In this document: positions 48,102 to 59,340 of the stretch, piece by piece | Numbering within the stretch: position 1 is the stretch's first letter | How the letters are laid out: every line of letters begins with the position of its first letter | Origin: Coniferiporia sulphurascens | Lineage: Eukaryota > Basidiomycota > Agaricomycetes > Hymenochaetales > Hymenochaetaceae | NCBI GenBank assembly: GCA_002794785.1 | Contig: NBBA01000018.1 | Location: forward strand, 868,001 to 932,000 | DNA length: 64,000 nucleotides | Direction of reading: 5' to 3' | Translations under genes and position numbers: made by a program | Notes under the pieces: generated by a model | What the model saw: only the letters and a program-made list of their open reading frames with translations | What the model was told of the DNA's origin: nothing | The model's database searches: none

Positions 48102-51100
48102 ATGTCCGCCGACATCGTTTATGTCGCACCTCGCGAACCTCACCAATATCGACATGCCGTCCGTGGCACGCGCTCTGGGGCAAAGGACGACGGTGAAGGC
48201 AGCCACACGAGGGAAATAGAGCTCAAGCGCAGTCGCGGCGAAATCTCATGTGCGGAATGCCGAAGGTGCGTCATGCACTCTTCTGTGAGGCCACGAGAGC
48301 GCATCGGACTAAAGAAACATCGTGTAATACAGACTAAAGATCAAGTGCGACAAGCAACTGCCGTGTTCGAGTTGTCAGCGCAGGGGGTGTGCGTCACTCT
48401 GTCCAAACGGTATGTATTGTTGCACAGGCCCGAGCAGTATTTGGTCTGACTGGCTCACGAACATCCAGGCAGCCTTGCGACTGGCCAGGGCACCCGGTGC
48501 GTTCTTAACATCTTGGGCCTTCTGTGCATGCGCTCGGCTCTGACTTGCCGCTTAGGTTTGTGCTGGCCGCAACGGATCATCTGCATCGGCGTATTTCAAA
48601 GATGAGCGAACGTATCCGCCAGTTAGAGGACGCCCTCGCTATCCTGCAACAACGTGTGTCGGAAGAGACCCATCCGTTGCTACGAGATGAGCTACTGAGC
48701 CTGAAGGTAGAGAAGGGCGACGATGTTTTAGATGCAGAAGGAGCACAGGACATGCCAAAGGGTCTGGACGGGCTTGGGACGCTGTCGATAAGCGACAAAG
48801 GCAGCCTACGCTTTTTTGGAGCGTCGGGAGGCTCACAAGTGAGTGTCATTTGCCACATATCGGAACATAACTTACACGGCGTTGCAGGTTCTGTTTTTAA
48901 ACGATGATGATGACGAAGACGACAACTACTCTTCCCCGGCCGCGAGCAATAGCGCCAGCTCTCCCGCTTCTGGCCCAGCCTCTGTTCGCGAATCCAAATC
49001 CCCCGCCTTGCAGGCTGACGTTGCTCACTTCTCGAATGCATTCCCCTTTACTCCATCCGGCTCCGTACACGAAGTGCGGGCAAAGCTGATGTCCTATCTT
49101 CCCCCATGGGAAAGCGCACTCGCACTCATCGACATCTACTTCGAGCAGGCTGCTTGGCTTTTCCGGTCAGTGTCGCGCGGGCAGCTTGTCGACGAGATGA
49201 TGCCCGTGATCTACGGTCGCGCGACGTCTGCCCCTACACACGACTATGGCATCAACTGCGAGGGCCCTCACGCGCTTGCACTATTGCTTATGGCCTTTGC
49301 GGTCGGAACGCTTGTCGACCTTAGACAGGTGGCTTTCAGCGCAGAGGCAGACCACTACTATCAGCTTGCCAAAGCCGCAATTACTCTGCAGAGTGTACTC
49401 GAACGGCCAGAACTGGTGTCAATCCAGGCGTTGCACTTGATGAGCATATACAATTCGATGCGGCAACCAGACACACGAGACGAAGAGGGCGAAACAAGTA
49501 TGGAGATGTCTTGGAGTCTGATACGATTGGCTCACCAGCTCGCTCAAACGGTGAGTCTAGAAGCCGAGTATCTTTGCCCGAAACTAACAGATGTACTTTA
49601 CTGAATGAAAGATCGGCCTACGTAAGCCATTGGTTCCGTATTACCAGCTTGAATTTTTGCTTACAGGACAAAACAGATCGGGATAGCGCAAGGTGGGGGT
49701 TAAACCCGATGGAAGTACAAAGGCGGAGAGCTGTTTTCTGGGACCTCTATGTTGCAGATTGTTGGCAGGTGAGTTGCCAACCTTTTTTTCTGAGAACTTT
49801 CATTTACAAATAATTAAAACCAGTCTCTGGCGACGGGCCGTCCACCTTCCATCACCCTACCGTATATAGATTGTGCCTTCCCTCTCGATGACGAGGCGCA
49901 CTTAAATAACAAGGGCGAGACGGAGTCTGGATGTAAGTGCCATGATATATATGTATGCGTTCATAACACAGATTAATGCTCTTTGCGCCATAGTCATTTC
50001 TTGGGGTTTCCGATTTGCGTCTGAATGCGCCGGGCAGGTCGCTACAAAAACGCTTACCGCGAGCGTGCCTCCCTACTCAACGATCCTCGAGCTAGACGCG
50101 AAAATCCGCGACTTCACAATCCCGGAGTTCCCGGAGGTTCCAATTGATAAAGCGAGGCCAGGAACAGTTATGGCGCGCTATGTCCTTGCACATACACGCG
50201 AAGCAAGTGAGTTTGGAAAAGGGATAGCCTTTCTTCGGAATATCTTAATGACCGAGTCATTGTCGCACAGTTTTGTTAGACTTGCATCGGGGCTTCTTTG
50301 CTCAGGCGATGATCGACGATCCTGTCAATCCTTTGCGAAGTCAATATGCGCCTTCCTTCCTGGCGACCTATCGGAGTGCTTCGCACATTTTGAAGTCCAT
50401 CCATGAGGAGTATGAAGTTCTGCCAGAGCTCAGCGCAAGGTTCTGGCCGCCGTGGACATTCGCATTTTCCTCGGCTGTAAGGTCTCCGTCTTCTCTGATT
50501 TGTCCATGCAGTTTAATTATATGAGCAGGTCGTGTTTGGGACCATTGTCACGCGCGGACCTAGCTCGAGTATGGCACCGTCATCGCTCCAAGAGCTTGAT
50601 ATGGCGTGTGAGCTCTTCTCCCGGGCCTCCCGGCACAGTCGACGAGCTGCAAAGGCTTATGTGAGTTAGAGTTTCTTGTACCATTTATCTTTATTACAGG
50701 CTGCTGATTTTACTCGCATTCAGATAATCCTGCAGAAATTGCATACAAAGGCCCATGCAGCATATGACGCGTGCCTGCATAACAAGGCCACAGCGGGTGC
50801 CCAAGGCGGCGAGATATCGCTTCTCCAGTCTTCCTCTCAGCCAAAGGACGACGAACTTGACATGTTCAGCGGTCGCGTGCGCTTGGTTTCTTCAAAACGC
50901 GGGGGTTCGTCGGCTAGCTCTGGCTCACCAGGACAGGGTGGTGCAACTCCGAATGGTAATGAGACACCCACTCCTCCGCCTTCTCATGCGGCCGCTGTCC
51001 CCCCTACTCCCGATCGCAACGTTAAGCATACTGGTGATCCGAATATGCCTAGTTCGTCTCCCATTTCACCAACAGTGAACACCATGTCTAGCGTCCCTCA

Positions 51101-51761
51101 TGCTTACAACCTGAGCGCGACTCGATCGTCGAACTCGGTTGGAGGCCATGCATATCCATCAGCCTGGGCGGGATCGAACAATGTCGATTCCCGTACTTTG
51201 TATCCTGAGCGAGGGACGGGGGCGTATCCGGCGAGTTCGGGTGAGTATTCGGCTGCCGTGGCTGACGGGTGGGCCACGTCTCCGACAGCAGCGGCTATGC
51301 TCGCGGAGCACACGCGGAGTCAACATGCACTACCTCCGGCGCCGCGTTACGCGCACTCGAATCCGCATTCGTCACATCCTGTGATAAACAGGAGTGACAG
51401 TATGGAATACGAGCATGTCGGCACTGGCGCCCCGCCGCACCACGGCTATATGCCTCAGAACCATCTTCACCAGCACCCCCACCCGCTTTCTCACTCTCAT
51501 GCGCACTCTCACTCGCATAATCATGGCGTAGATCCACGCTTTCACAGCGGATTCTCTGGCCCGCCACCGCCGGGCGAGTCAAATGTGTACTACCACTCAC
51601 CTGAAGACTCGCCTCCTGGCATGAACGGAGTCGTCTACGCGACTGCCCCTCGGGAACTTGCAGAGATGGGCCTCGCATCGCAGCATTCGGGGTTAAATCA
51701 GCGCTGGACATCCTTCATGCACGACTCCGGGCTGTTCTATGGCGGAGGTTCGTCAATGTGA
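48102..51761 (+). CDS. Zn2Cys6 transcription factor with fungal-specific TF domain
   Basis: Nuclear DNA-binding regulator. The ATG at 48102 (MSADIVYVAPREPHQYRHAV) leads to the zinc cluster, which is split by an intron: ISCAECRR joined to IKCDKQLPCSSCQRRGCASL-C, giving the six cysteines in the usual spacing. After another intron comes a coiled-coil-like linker (HLHRRISKMSERIRQLEDAL), an acidic stretch, then the fungal TF middle homology region: YLPPWESALALIDIYFEQAA, CEGPHALALLLMAFAVGTLV, QALHLMSIYNSM, RRRAVFWDLYVADCWQ, SLATGRPPSITLPYIDCAFP, LLYLHRGFFAQA. The last exon (from about 50700) is Ser/Pro/Asn-rich and contains a His-rich run near 51478-51540, ending in TGA at 51761. No neighbouring gene suggests its targets. 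The splice sites near 49560-49670 and 49785-49820 are less certain. Confidence 0.93.
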
Positions 51762-54700
51762 ATGCTGGTATAAGATGAAGCGGGAGAGGCAGTTGAGCCT
51801 TCACGTTTTGTGAGAAAACAATCGCCCATAGTCAACCATTAGAATTTCTTTTTATTACTGGTTTTTGTGATTTTTCCCATGCCCCTTCTTGCGTCGGTCT
51901 TTCCAACCCTAAATTTCCGAGGACTTCCTTTCATGAGCTATCATTGGGAGAATAAATGTTCTCCTTACCCCTTTTATTCCGTCTTTGTTTCTCCGTCTAC
52001 CTGCACATTTCCTCGCTCCTTATTGCTGCTATTCGCTGACCCCGTGTACCATGCCTGTAGTTTCGTCTGTACATGTATCTTTATAAAATCTGTTCCTTCT
52101 GTTTCGGAATTATTAACGTTGAATTGATTCGCTTCGGGCAATTAATTCGGAAATCACTTACGGGAAGGGGCTATTAGCGGGTGGCGTTCATTCGTACGGC
52201 AGCGTAAGAGGTAAGCAAGACGTTCGGGGCCAAGTAAGAGGCGAACGATGTGTGCCGCAAAACGGCGACGTCGACCGAAGGAAACTGAAGGACTAGTGTT
52301 AGTCGTTCTGTCCTAACGTCTCCATCCAAATTTAAACTTTTGAGGATTCGCCAGGGGAGGAATCCGGGTATGGCGAAAGTGAAGGTGGAGATGGGGAGAA
52401 CCCAGGAAGATTCACAAAGGAGGAAGAGAAGGGAAACTCGGCGGCGCGCATATACAGCAGATATATAATGCGCGGCGGAGCTCAAAGTGCGCAGATAGAA
52501 TGAGTGGGGATCCGAGTTATGCGCAGAGATCATACGGAACGACCGTGACGTATCCCATGGATGAATCAGGCGCCACTGCGTCAGTGAGGGCCGACAATGG
52601 CCCCCACTAATCCAAAGGGGGGGAAAGAGCCCGAGAACCCGAGAACCCCTCTATGAGAACCTGGGCGGCAGCAGAGTCGGGGGGCGGAGAGAAGTGGCGG
52701 GATTGGGGCAGATAGTCACAGGCGCGCTGGGCACAAGTGTACACTTTAGGATGTCTGCAGGGAACAACGAAGCATTTATATGTGTAGGTGTGGGGGGAGG
52801 GAAAGGAGAGAAGTCGTACGAGGAAAGGGGTGGGGTGGCGGCGCATCCTCTGGGTTTCCTGCGACTGTTTAAGGAGGGGGGGAGAAAGGCGGACATGCTG
52901 AGGAGCACCGATGGGGCTGAGTGGTGATCGTGCAACCAAATATTGCCATTTCGTTATCACCGTCCGGCTTCTGCGCATCCCTCCCGGAGCCTCGAGAGAT
53001 CCGTTCGATCGCTGCCTGGCTGGGTGCATAAGGTCGGACGCTGGTGGGCACGCATTAAACGCGTGGTGCGTTCGCCGGGTGGGACGCACGCCGCACATTG
53101 ACGCATGCTAAGAATATACCGCAGTACCTGCGGGCTCGTATAAGCAGAGATTTTTAGCGTTCGTACGTAGTATTTGTATTCTGTCGTCCGTCCGTGTCGT
53201 CGCATCGCACAGAACGCTTCGCGACTCCGACCTTTTAGCGAGCTCGAGCACGCTGTCCGAGCACGCGGACTCCGACATCACTGGAGCTAGGTACGTATAT
53301 GGGATTACATCCCGCGCGCTGTTTCAGCAGCTTTTGAGGGGGCTTGGCGCTGCTGCTATTTATCCTGCAATATAATCATGGCCACGAGCTCGATGGTACC
53401 TGCCGAGTATTTGCTTTCTTCGTTCAAGGGGGAGCTCCTACTGCCGGCCTTAGACTCGGATTTGCAATAAAAAGCTTCGGAATCTGAATCCATTCGATGG
53501 GCGGTTCGTAAAAGCCACAAAGAAAGTAGGAAGAGCGCACTGTAACTCGCGGAAAAGGGGAATCAGTAGATGCTTTACATGCTTGTCTGTCGTCGCCCAT
53601 ATGCTATTAGGCTGCCAGTGATGGGTCCCCAGGAGCTGCGGAATTATTATTCTGCGCTTGTGATCTGCCGTCGATCACCCATTTTCAGGCCCCGCTGTCC
53701 ATCGGCATATCGGCATAAGCGGCACGGCCGAGTACAGCCACCGAACTACTAATAGAAGACGATCGCTAGGGTCATTATATTTCATTCAATCTGTAGTAAC
53801 TATATGCGTGCTTATCTACAGATATCGATATCTACACGGATGGAACTTGCTTCTTGAATATTTTCTTCAATTGTAGGCCGTGTTTCCCGGAACACGAGCG
53901 TATGACCGTCATCAGCACTCTGCAGATGCCATCCGGGCTTGCGCACTGTGTACGGATCTTTAGACACCTCCCATGAGAGAGGGGCTTATACCTGCTTTGG
54001 ATTTGCCATACTTAGTGAAAAATAATATTAGAGGCCCGCGGGAGGAGACTATCTCTTTCCCTTGTACATGCGGCACCCGTCAGACGATCGAGAACGGCCG
54101 CCGTCTAGATTTACGGCCGATAGACAGACCAGTGTTATTGTAGATCTGTATTTGAATTGCGCCCTTCATTACGAGGGATTAATTCTTGAGCACCGTTGAG
54201 TTCCTCCAAGGGGGGAGAGTCAGTAATTGCTTGCACGGTTTAGGAAGACTTGAGGTACCTCGGCGGTCATTTCACTGATACTATCGTATGCCCCCTTTTA
54301 CAAAGTCACTTCCAAAACAAAAATTAGTCTTGAATAGCAGGCACCTCTAAATTTCTCCGAAAAAAGTAGCAGGAAAGATTTATATACTGTACAACAGTTC
54401 AGAAGGACTTCTTCAATCCCACACCCGGAAACCCAAGTTTTGTCTGAAAATGTGACTTTGTAATAGGGGGCATACGATAGTAATGATATCGACGAGAAAG
54501 GGATTGCGTTTCTCGCTCGGAAAAGTGTTTTTTTACACGCGTTTCTCCACTAGACAGATGAAATGTATTAAGGAACCCAGGGAGACGCAAAGGGGAAACA
54601 GTTTCGATTGATTCATATTCAACAGCTCCAACGCACGCGTTTTCAAAATAAGTGAGTGAGTACTTTCCCTCCTCGAGTCTTCTAGTCCGGACGGCTTTTG

Positions 54701-55910
54701 TGTGCCTTCATTCTGGACGGGACACTAGTACTATGTCGGATGGATAAGAATCCTTCGGCACGTAACGTGGTCAATATATTTGGGGTTCGTACGCGTACGA
54801 TGATGTCCGTGGAGGCACGCGCCCGAATGACGAAGCTGTCTCCCAAGAGCGTCAAGCCTGCAACTGCTACAGTGTATTGAATCCGTAACAGTTGACACAC
54901 TTCATCGATCAGAGAAGACCCGGGCTTGAAGGCTTGTGAAAGAGCTTTTAGAGATCGTGGATATCCGGACGCGAAGACACTACGATTGGCTGGTTAATAG
55001 GGGTTCCGACATTCCGATTCCCAGGCACGGCGGGTAGGCCAATCGGGAGCAAGGCTGCTGCATCAATGATGAAGACGGAAGGCTGGTTGCCACCAATGCA
55101 TCAGTGAGTCTTTTTTTTTTCGTAGTGTATTGGAAGAGGAGGGATAGACATGACGGATGGTCTCCAAAGGGGCGCTGTCGCCAGGTACAGACCAGCATTT
55201 CGAGCGATCAAACGGAGCGGAGGAGCGGACAGGCGTACGCGAAGTGAGGACGGATTTAGAGGACGAACGTGCGGCACTGCACGCTCTCGAAACGATAGGA
55301 GGCGGCTGCTCGTTGGGGGCCGGATTGATTCCACCCATGGCATGGCTATGGTAGGACAGAGGATTGCGCAGTCGCCGCTCTTCTTTGGTCGCCGTAAACT
55401 TTGTGTTGCTGATGTCAGCATTGCACGTGAGCGTGTAGATCATTTCGAAAATCAGGTCGTTCGGCGCATTTCCGGCACTTGAGTAATGATATGGAGAGCA
55501 AACAAACCCGCAAACAAAACATTGGGAAAGCTGTGGACGCCTCTGCAGGAGCCCGACGGACCACAGCCAGAGGACGCTGGCGGGCAGCGCGCAGGCGGAA
55601 GAGAAGTGAACACAAGAAGGGGGCGATACGGAGGGGAAAGAAAGGCCGTATCCGGATTAATATTGACAGGCACCAGAGCGTGCTTATCTAATGGTAGGCA
55701 CAAGTGGCGGACTCGACCTTGGGGGGGCATCCGACTGATTTCGCACACAACAACCTCTTCACCCTCAACATTCTCCTCTCCCCTCCTCGTCGTCGTCGCC
55801 GCTGCCGTCGCCCTCCCGCCCCCGGCGTCCAGCGATACCCCTCCTCCAGCATACTTGTGGATATTCGGCGGGCCTAGCGAGGGATCAGCCTAGCTTGTCT
55901 CCGTCCTATC
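51762..55910. other. 4.1 kb gene-poor region
   Basis: The first few hundred bases (to about 52130) are T/C-rich, like a 3' untranslated region. Frames at 52174-52533, 52607-53098 and 55063-55443 (all minus) are low-complexity Pro/Ser/Arg-rich and unrecognised. An inverted repeat pair at 54280-54309 and 54452-54481 is annotated separately. A pyrimidine-rich run near 55760-55850 precedes the OPT start. Confidence 0.4.
54280..54481. repeat. 30-base inverted repeat with a 142-base spacer
   Basis: 54280-54309 (ACTATCGTATGCCCCCTTTT then ACAAAGTCAC) and the reverse complement of 54452-54481 differ at one position (TTTTA versus TATTA). The flanks lack clear extended pairing or an obvious target-site duplication. 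The pair might be a small nonautonomous element, a solo pair of protein sites, or a transcript hairpin. Confidence 0.75.
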
Positions 55911-58900
55911 ATGTCATATCCGCCAGCCGACCCCTCGAACCGCCTCCCACCCGGGTACGACCCCGATCGCCCAACAACGGCGCGTCCGCCGTCAACTCCC
56001 GGCTACTACTACTCAAATCGCGACCAGCAGTACACTTACTCTCAAGAAGGGTCGTTAGAGGGGGAAGAGGATGAGGAAGGAGACGAAGAGAGCGAGGATG
56101 AAGATGTGTTTGCATATCTACCCCCCACAACTGCAGACCCGGAAGGTTCTCAGCACCACCAGCAGCCGCTATCTGACTGCTTCGACCCATATGATAACCG
56201 CCCGCAGACGCAACACGGCTCCCGCACCCTCGTGTCGTCTGCGGGCCCCGGTGTCGACTTCACGCCAGCAGCTTCTCACCAATATACTCACACGCATACC
56301 GACTCCTACCCCTCTACCCTTCCCCCGATTACACCCTTCTCCCATCTACCTGTCGACACGCCGCCTTCAACCGACTCCTTGTCTGACCCAAATGACCCTT
56401 ATCGCATGCGTCGCGTGAATACATCGGCGACAATGACGGACCCGCCCTTGTCGGGGATCAGCGGGGGCGCCAGTGCGCGTCTTTCCGTCTCACGGAACGG
56501 CTCGCGCGGTGTGCGAGTAGAACTTCCGTCACCGATGGAAGTTGACCTGGGAGACAGCGAAAAGTGCTTGGACTTGGACGACGACAACGGTGTGCAGCAG
56601 AAGTCTTTCGCGGACGTGAGCAAAATGCGGCCAACAAGTATGGACAGCACGATCGCGAGTGCCAGTGTGTCCCCGAGCATGATGGAAGATGCCGACGATT
56701 TGGAAAGTCGAGAGTCAATCAAGTGAGTTTGAATGGAACTGCGCCAGTGTAGATCTTAACCATGAGCGTAGGATGGGCTTTGATTTCGACGCAATGGATG
56801 AGGAAGATTCACCGTACCCCGAGGTTCGCGCATCGGTGTCGAATGTCGATGATCCTGAAATGCCAGCACTGACGTTCAGGATGTGGATCATCGGTCTCAT
56901 ACTCTGTATGATTGCATCCGCCATGAATGTGTTCTTTAATTTCCGTCAGCCGGCACCTCAGGTCATTCCTATAGTCCTCGTACTGGTATCTTATCCTCTC
57001 GGAAAGTTCGCTGCGTTCAGTCTTCCTATCAAAACGTTCCGCCTCTGGATGCCTATTCCCTGCCCACCGCGTTTCGGCGGGCGGGGCTGGAAGGGCTTCG
57101 AGCTCAGGTTCTCCTTAAACCCAGGGCCGTGGAACATCAAGGAACACGTGCTAGTCTACATCATGGCAAACGTAGCCGTTGGAAATCCCTACGCGCTTAA
57201 TGCCATCGTCGTCGCCGAGATCTACTACAACATCAGACTTGGCTTCTGGTTCAACCTCGTCACTACGCTTGCTACGCAACTAACTGGTTTTGGACTTGCG
57301 GGTTTGTGTCGTCGCTTCCTTGTCTGGCCCTCAAGCATGGTCTGGCCGCAAAATCTCGTTGCATGCACACTATTGAATACGTTGCATGCGGAGGATGATG
57401 CGGAAAGCGGAAGCTTGTCAAGATATAGGTACTATATTATGGCTTCGGCAGCCGCGTTTGGGTTTTTCTTCCTGCCAGGCTTTTTCTTCGTCTCGTTAAG
57501 CGTTTTCAGTTGGATCTGCTGGATTGTGCCGAACAACATTCCGGTGAACCAGCTGTTTGGTGTGTCCAGCGGGTTGGGTATGAGTTTATGGACGTTTGAT
57601 TGGACGGAAATATCTTGGATCGGGAGTCCATTAATGGTGCCATGGTGGGCAGAATGTCATGTTTTTGCCGGTGCGTACGAGTTCATCTAGTCTGGGAATC
57701 TGAATTGAAGACACCTCTAAAATAGGATTCGTGATATTTTACTGGATCGCAATTCCGATCTTATACTACACGAACGTCTGGGATCTTGCGCATTTCCCGA
57801 TATCCGACAACGAGCCGTACGACCGCTTTGGCGATCTTTACAACGTGACTAGGATTATGACTAGCGACAATCGGTTTAACCTTACTGCATACGACGAGTA
57901 TTCTCCGTTGTATCTTCCAGCGACATACGCCATGACTTACTTACTCGCCTTTGCACTGTCGACGTGCGTGATCACCCACACCCTGCTGTACCACGGTCGC
58001 TCGATGCTCAACGGCTTCAAAAACTTGAGACTAGAGAAAGACGACATTCACGCGAAGCTCATGCGCAACTATCCGGAAGTTCCAGATTGGTGGTATCTCC
58101 TTGCGTTTGTTTTCTTCTTTGGTCTTGCAATTGTCGCAGCGGAGGTTTGGCATACGGGCGTACCTGTGTGGGGTCTCCTTCTGAGTGTGTTACTACCGAT
58201 TGTATATGTTCTCCCTAGTGGGTTTATATTTGCAATGACGGGACAGGGGGTGAGTGTTATCTCTAATATTTTCCCTTGTGCAAATTCAAATTCTGACAAC
58301 GAAATGTAGATCACCCTGAACTTGCTCGCCCAAATCATTCCCGGGATTCTCCTACCAGGAAATCCAATGGCCAACATGGTTTTCAAGGCGTACTCTGTTC
58401 AAACGCTTACGGAGGCTACGATGTTCGTTCAAGATCTAAAATTAGGTCACTACATCAAGGTCCCTCCTCGTGCAACATTTATCGGTAAGTTCAAATAAAT
58501 TCTCGACGGCCGAATCGCAAGCCTAATCCAATCCGTCTGTTTCCTCGTAGTCCAATCCACTGCAACAATTTTAGCGGCTTTTGTACAGGTCGGTATGAAA
58601 GAGTGGATGTTCGCAAACATAAAGGACATATGCACTCCTAATCAAAAGAGCAATCTCACTTGCCCGCATAATCAAGTATTCTTCACCGCATCTGCTGTTT
58701 GGTGAGTCTTTATCTGTATCGTGTTTACATAGCTGTGCTCAAACTCGTTTCAAGGGGTCTCATTGGACCCAATCGGCAATTCGGGACAGACTCGATTTAT
58801 CATCCTCAGCTGTACGCTATCATCATTGGCGCATTCCTCCCCGTGCCCTTCTGGCTCTGGCAACGTCGGCGGCCGAACTCGTGGATCAAGTATGTCAGCA

Positions 58901-59340
58901 CGCCGATCATCCTGAACGGTGTCTCGTTTATCCCGCCTGCGACGGGCATTAACTACTCGAGCTGGTTCTTTGTCGGCTTTATCTTCCAATACCTCATCCG
59001 CCGCAGGAACTTTGGCTGGTGGAGCAAGTTTAACTATGTTACGAGCGCGGCTCTTGACAGTGGGACGGTATTGAGTTTAATCACTATTTTCTTTACGTTA
59101 CAGGTAAGTCATTATAAAGTTACTAAGTGAGAACAAGGGATGCTAATGTTGACGGTCGAACCGCAGTTCCCCAAGGGCGGGCAAATAAGTGTAAATTGGT
59201 GGGGCAATTCTGTGTATGAAAAAAGTGAGGCTCCCCATCTTATGTAGCCGTGTTCATGTTTTTGACAAGAGTTGCAGCTGCCGACTTCCTTCGATTACCT
59301 CTGCGGCCAACGCCTCCAGGTGGTTTATAGTCCGGACACT
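55911..59340 (+). CDS. oligopeptide transporter, OPT family, with long acidic N-terminus
   Basis: Proton-coupled OPT transporter, probably in the plasma membrane or vacuole, for small peptides or glutathione-like compounds. The ATG at 55911 opens a 270-residue exon of Pro/Ser/Asp/Glu-rich soluble sequence. It joins (GTGAGT to GCGTAG, about 56722-56771) to MGFDFDAMDEEDSPYPEVRA and the membrane domain: LTFRMWIIGLILCMIASAM, SLNPGPWNIKEHVLVYIMAN, LTGFGLAGLCRRFLVWPSSM, WPNNIPVNQLFG-like sequence, DWTEISWIGSPL, FVIFYWIAIPILYYTNVW, AMTYLLAFALSTCVITHTLL, MRNYPEVPDWWY, ITLNLLAQIIPGILLPGNPM, LKLGHYIKVPPRATF, PPATGINYSSWFFVGFIFQY and NYVTSAALDSGTV. Two small exons finish FPKGG...NWWGNSVYEKT and ADFLRLPLRPTPPGGL, TAG at 59338-59340. 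NPG, KLGHYIKVPPR and WNYV-type motifs are diagnostic. No disruption was found. Confidence 0.93.

Noticed and set aside
52607..53098. 163-residue minus-strand frame
   Set aside because: It is Pro/Ser/Arg-rich and overlaps other frames of similar composition; it looks like GC-rich noncoding sequence.
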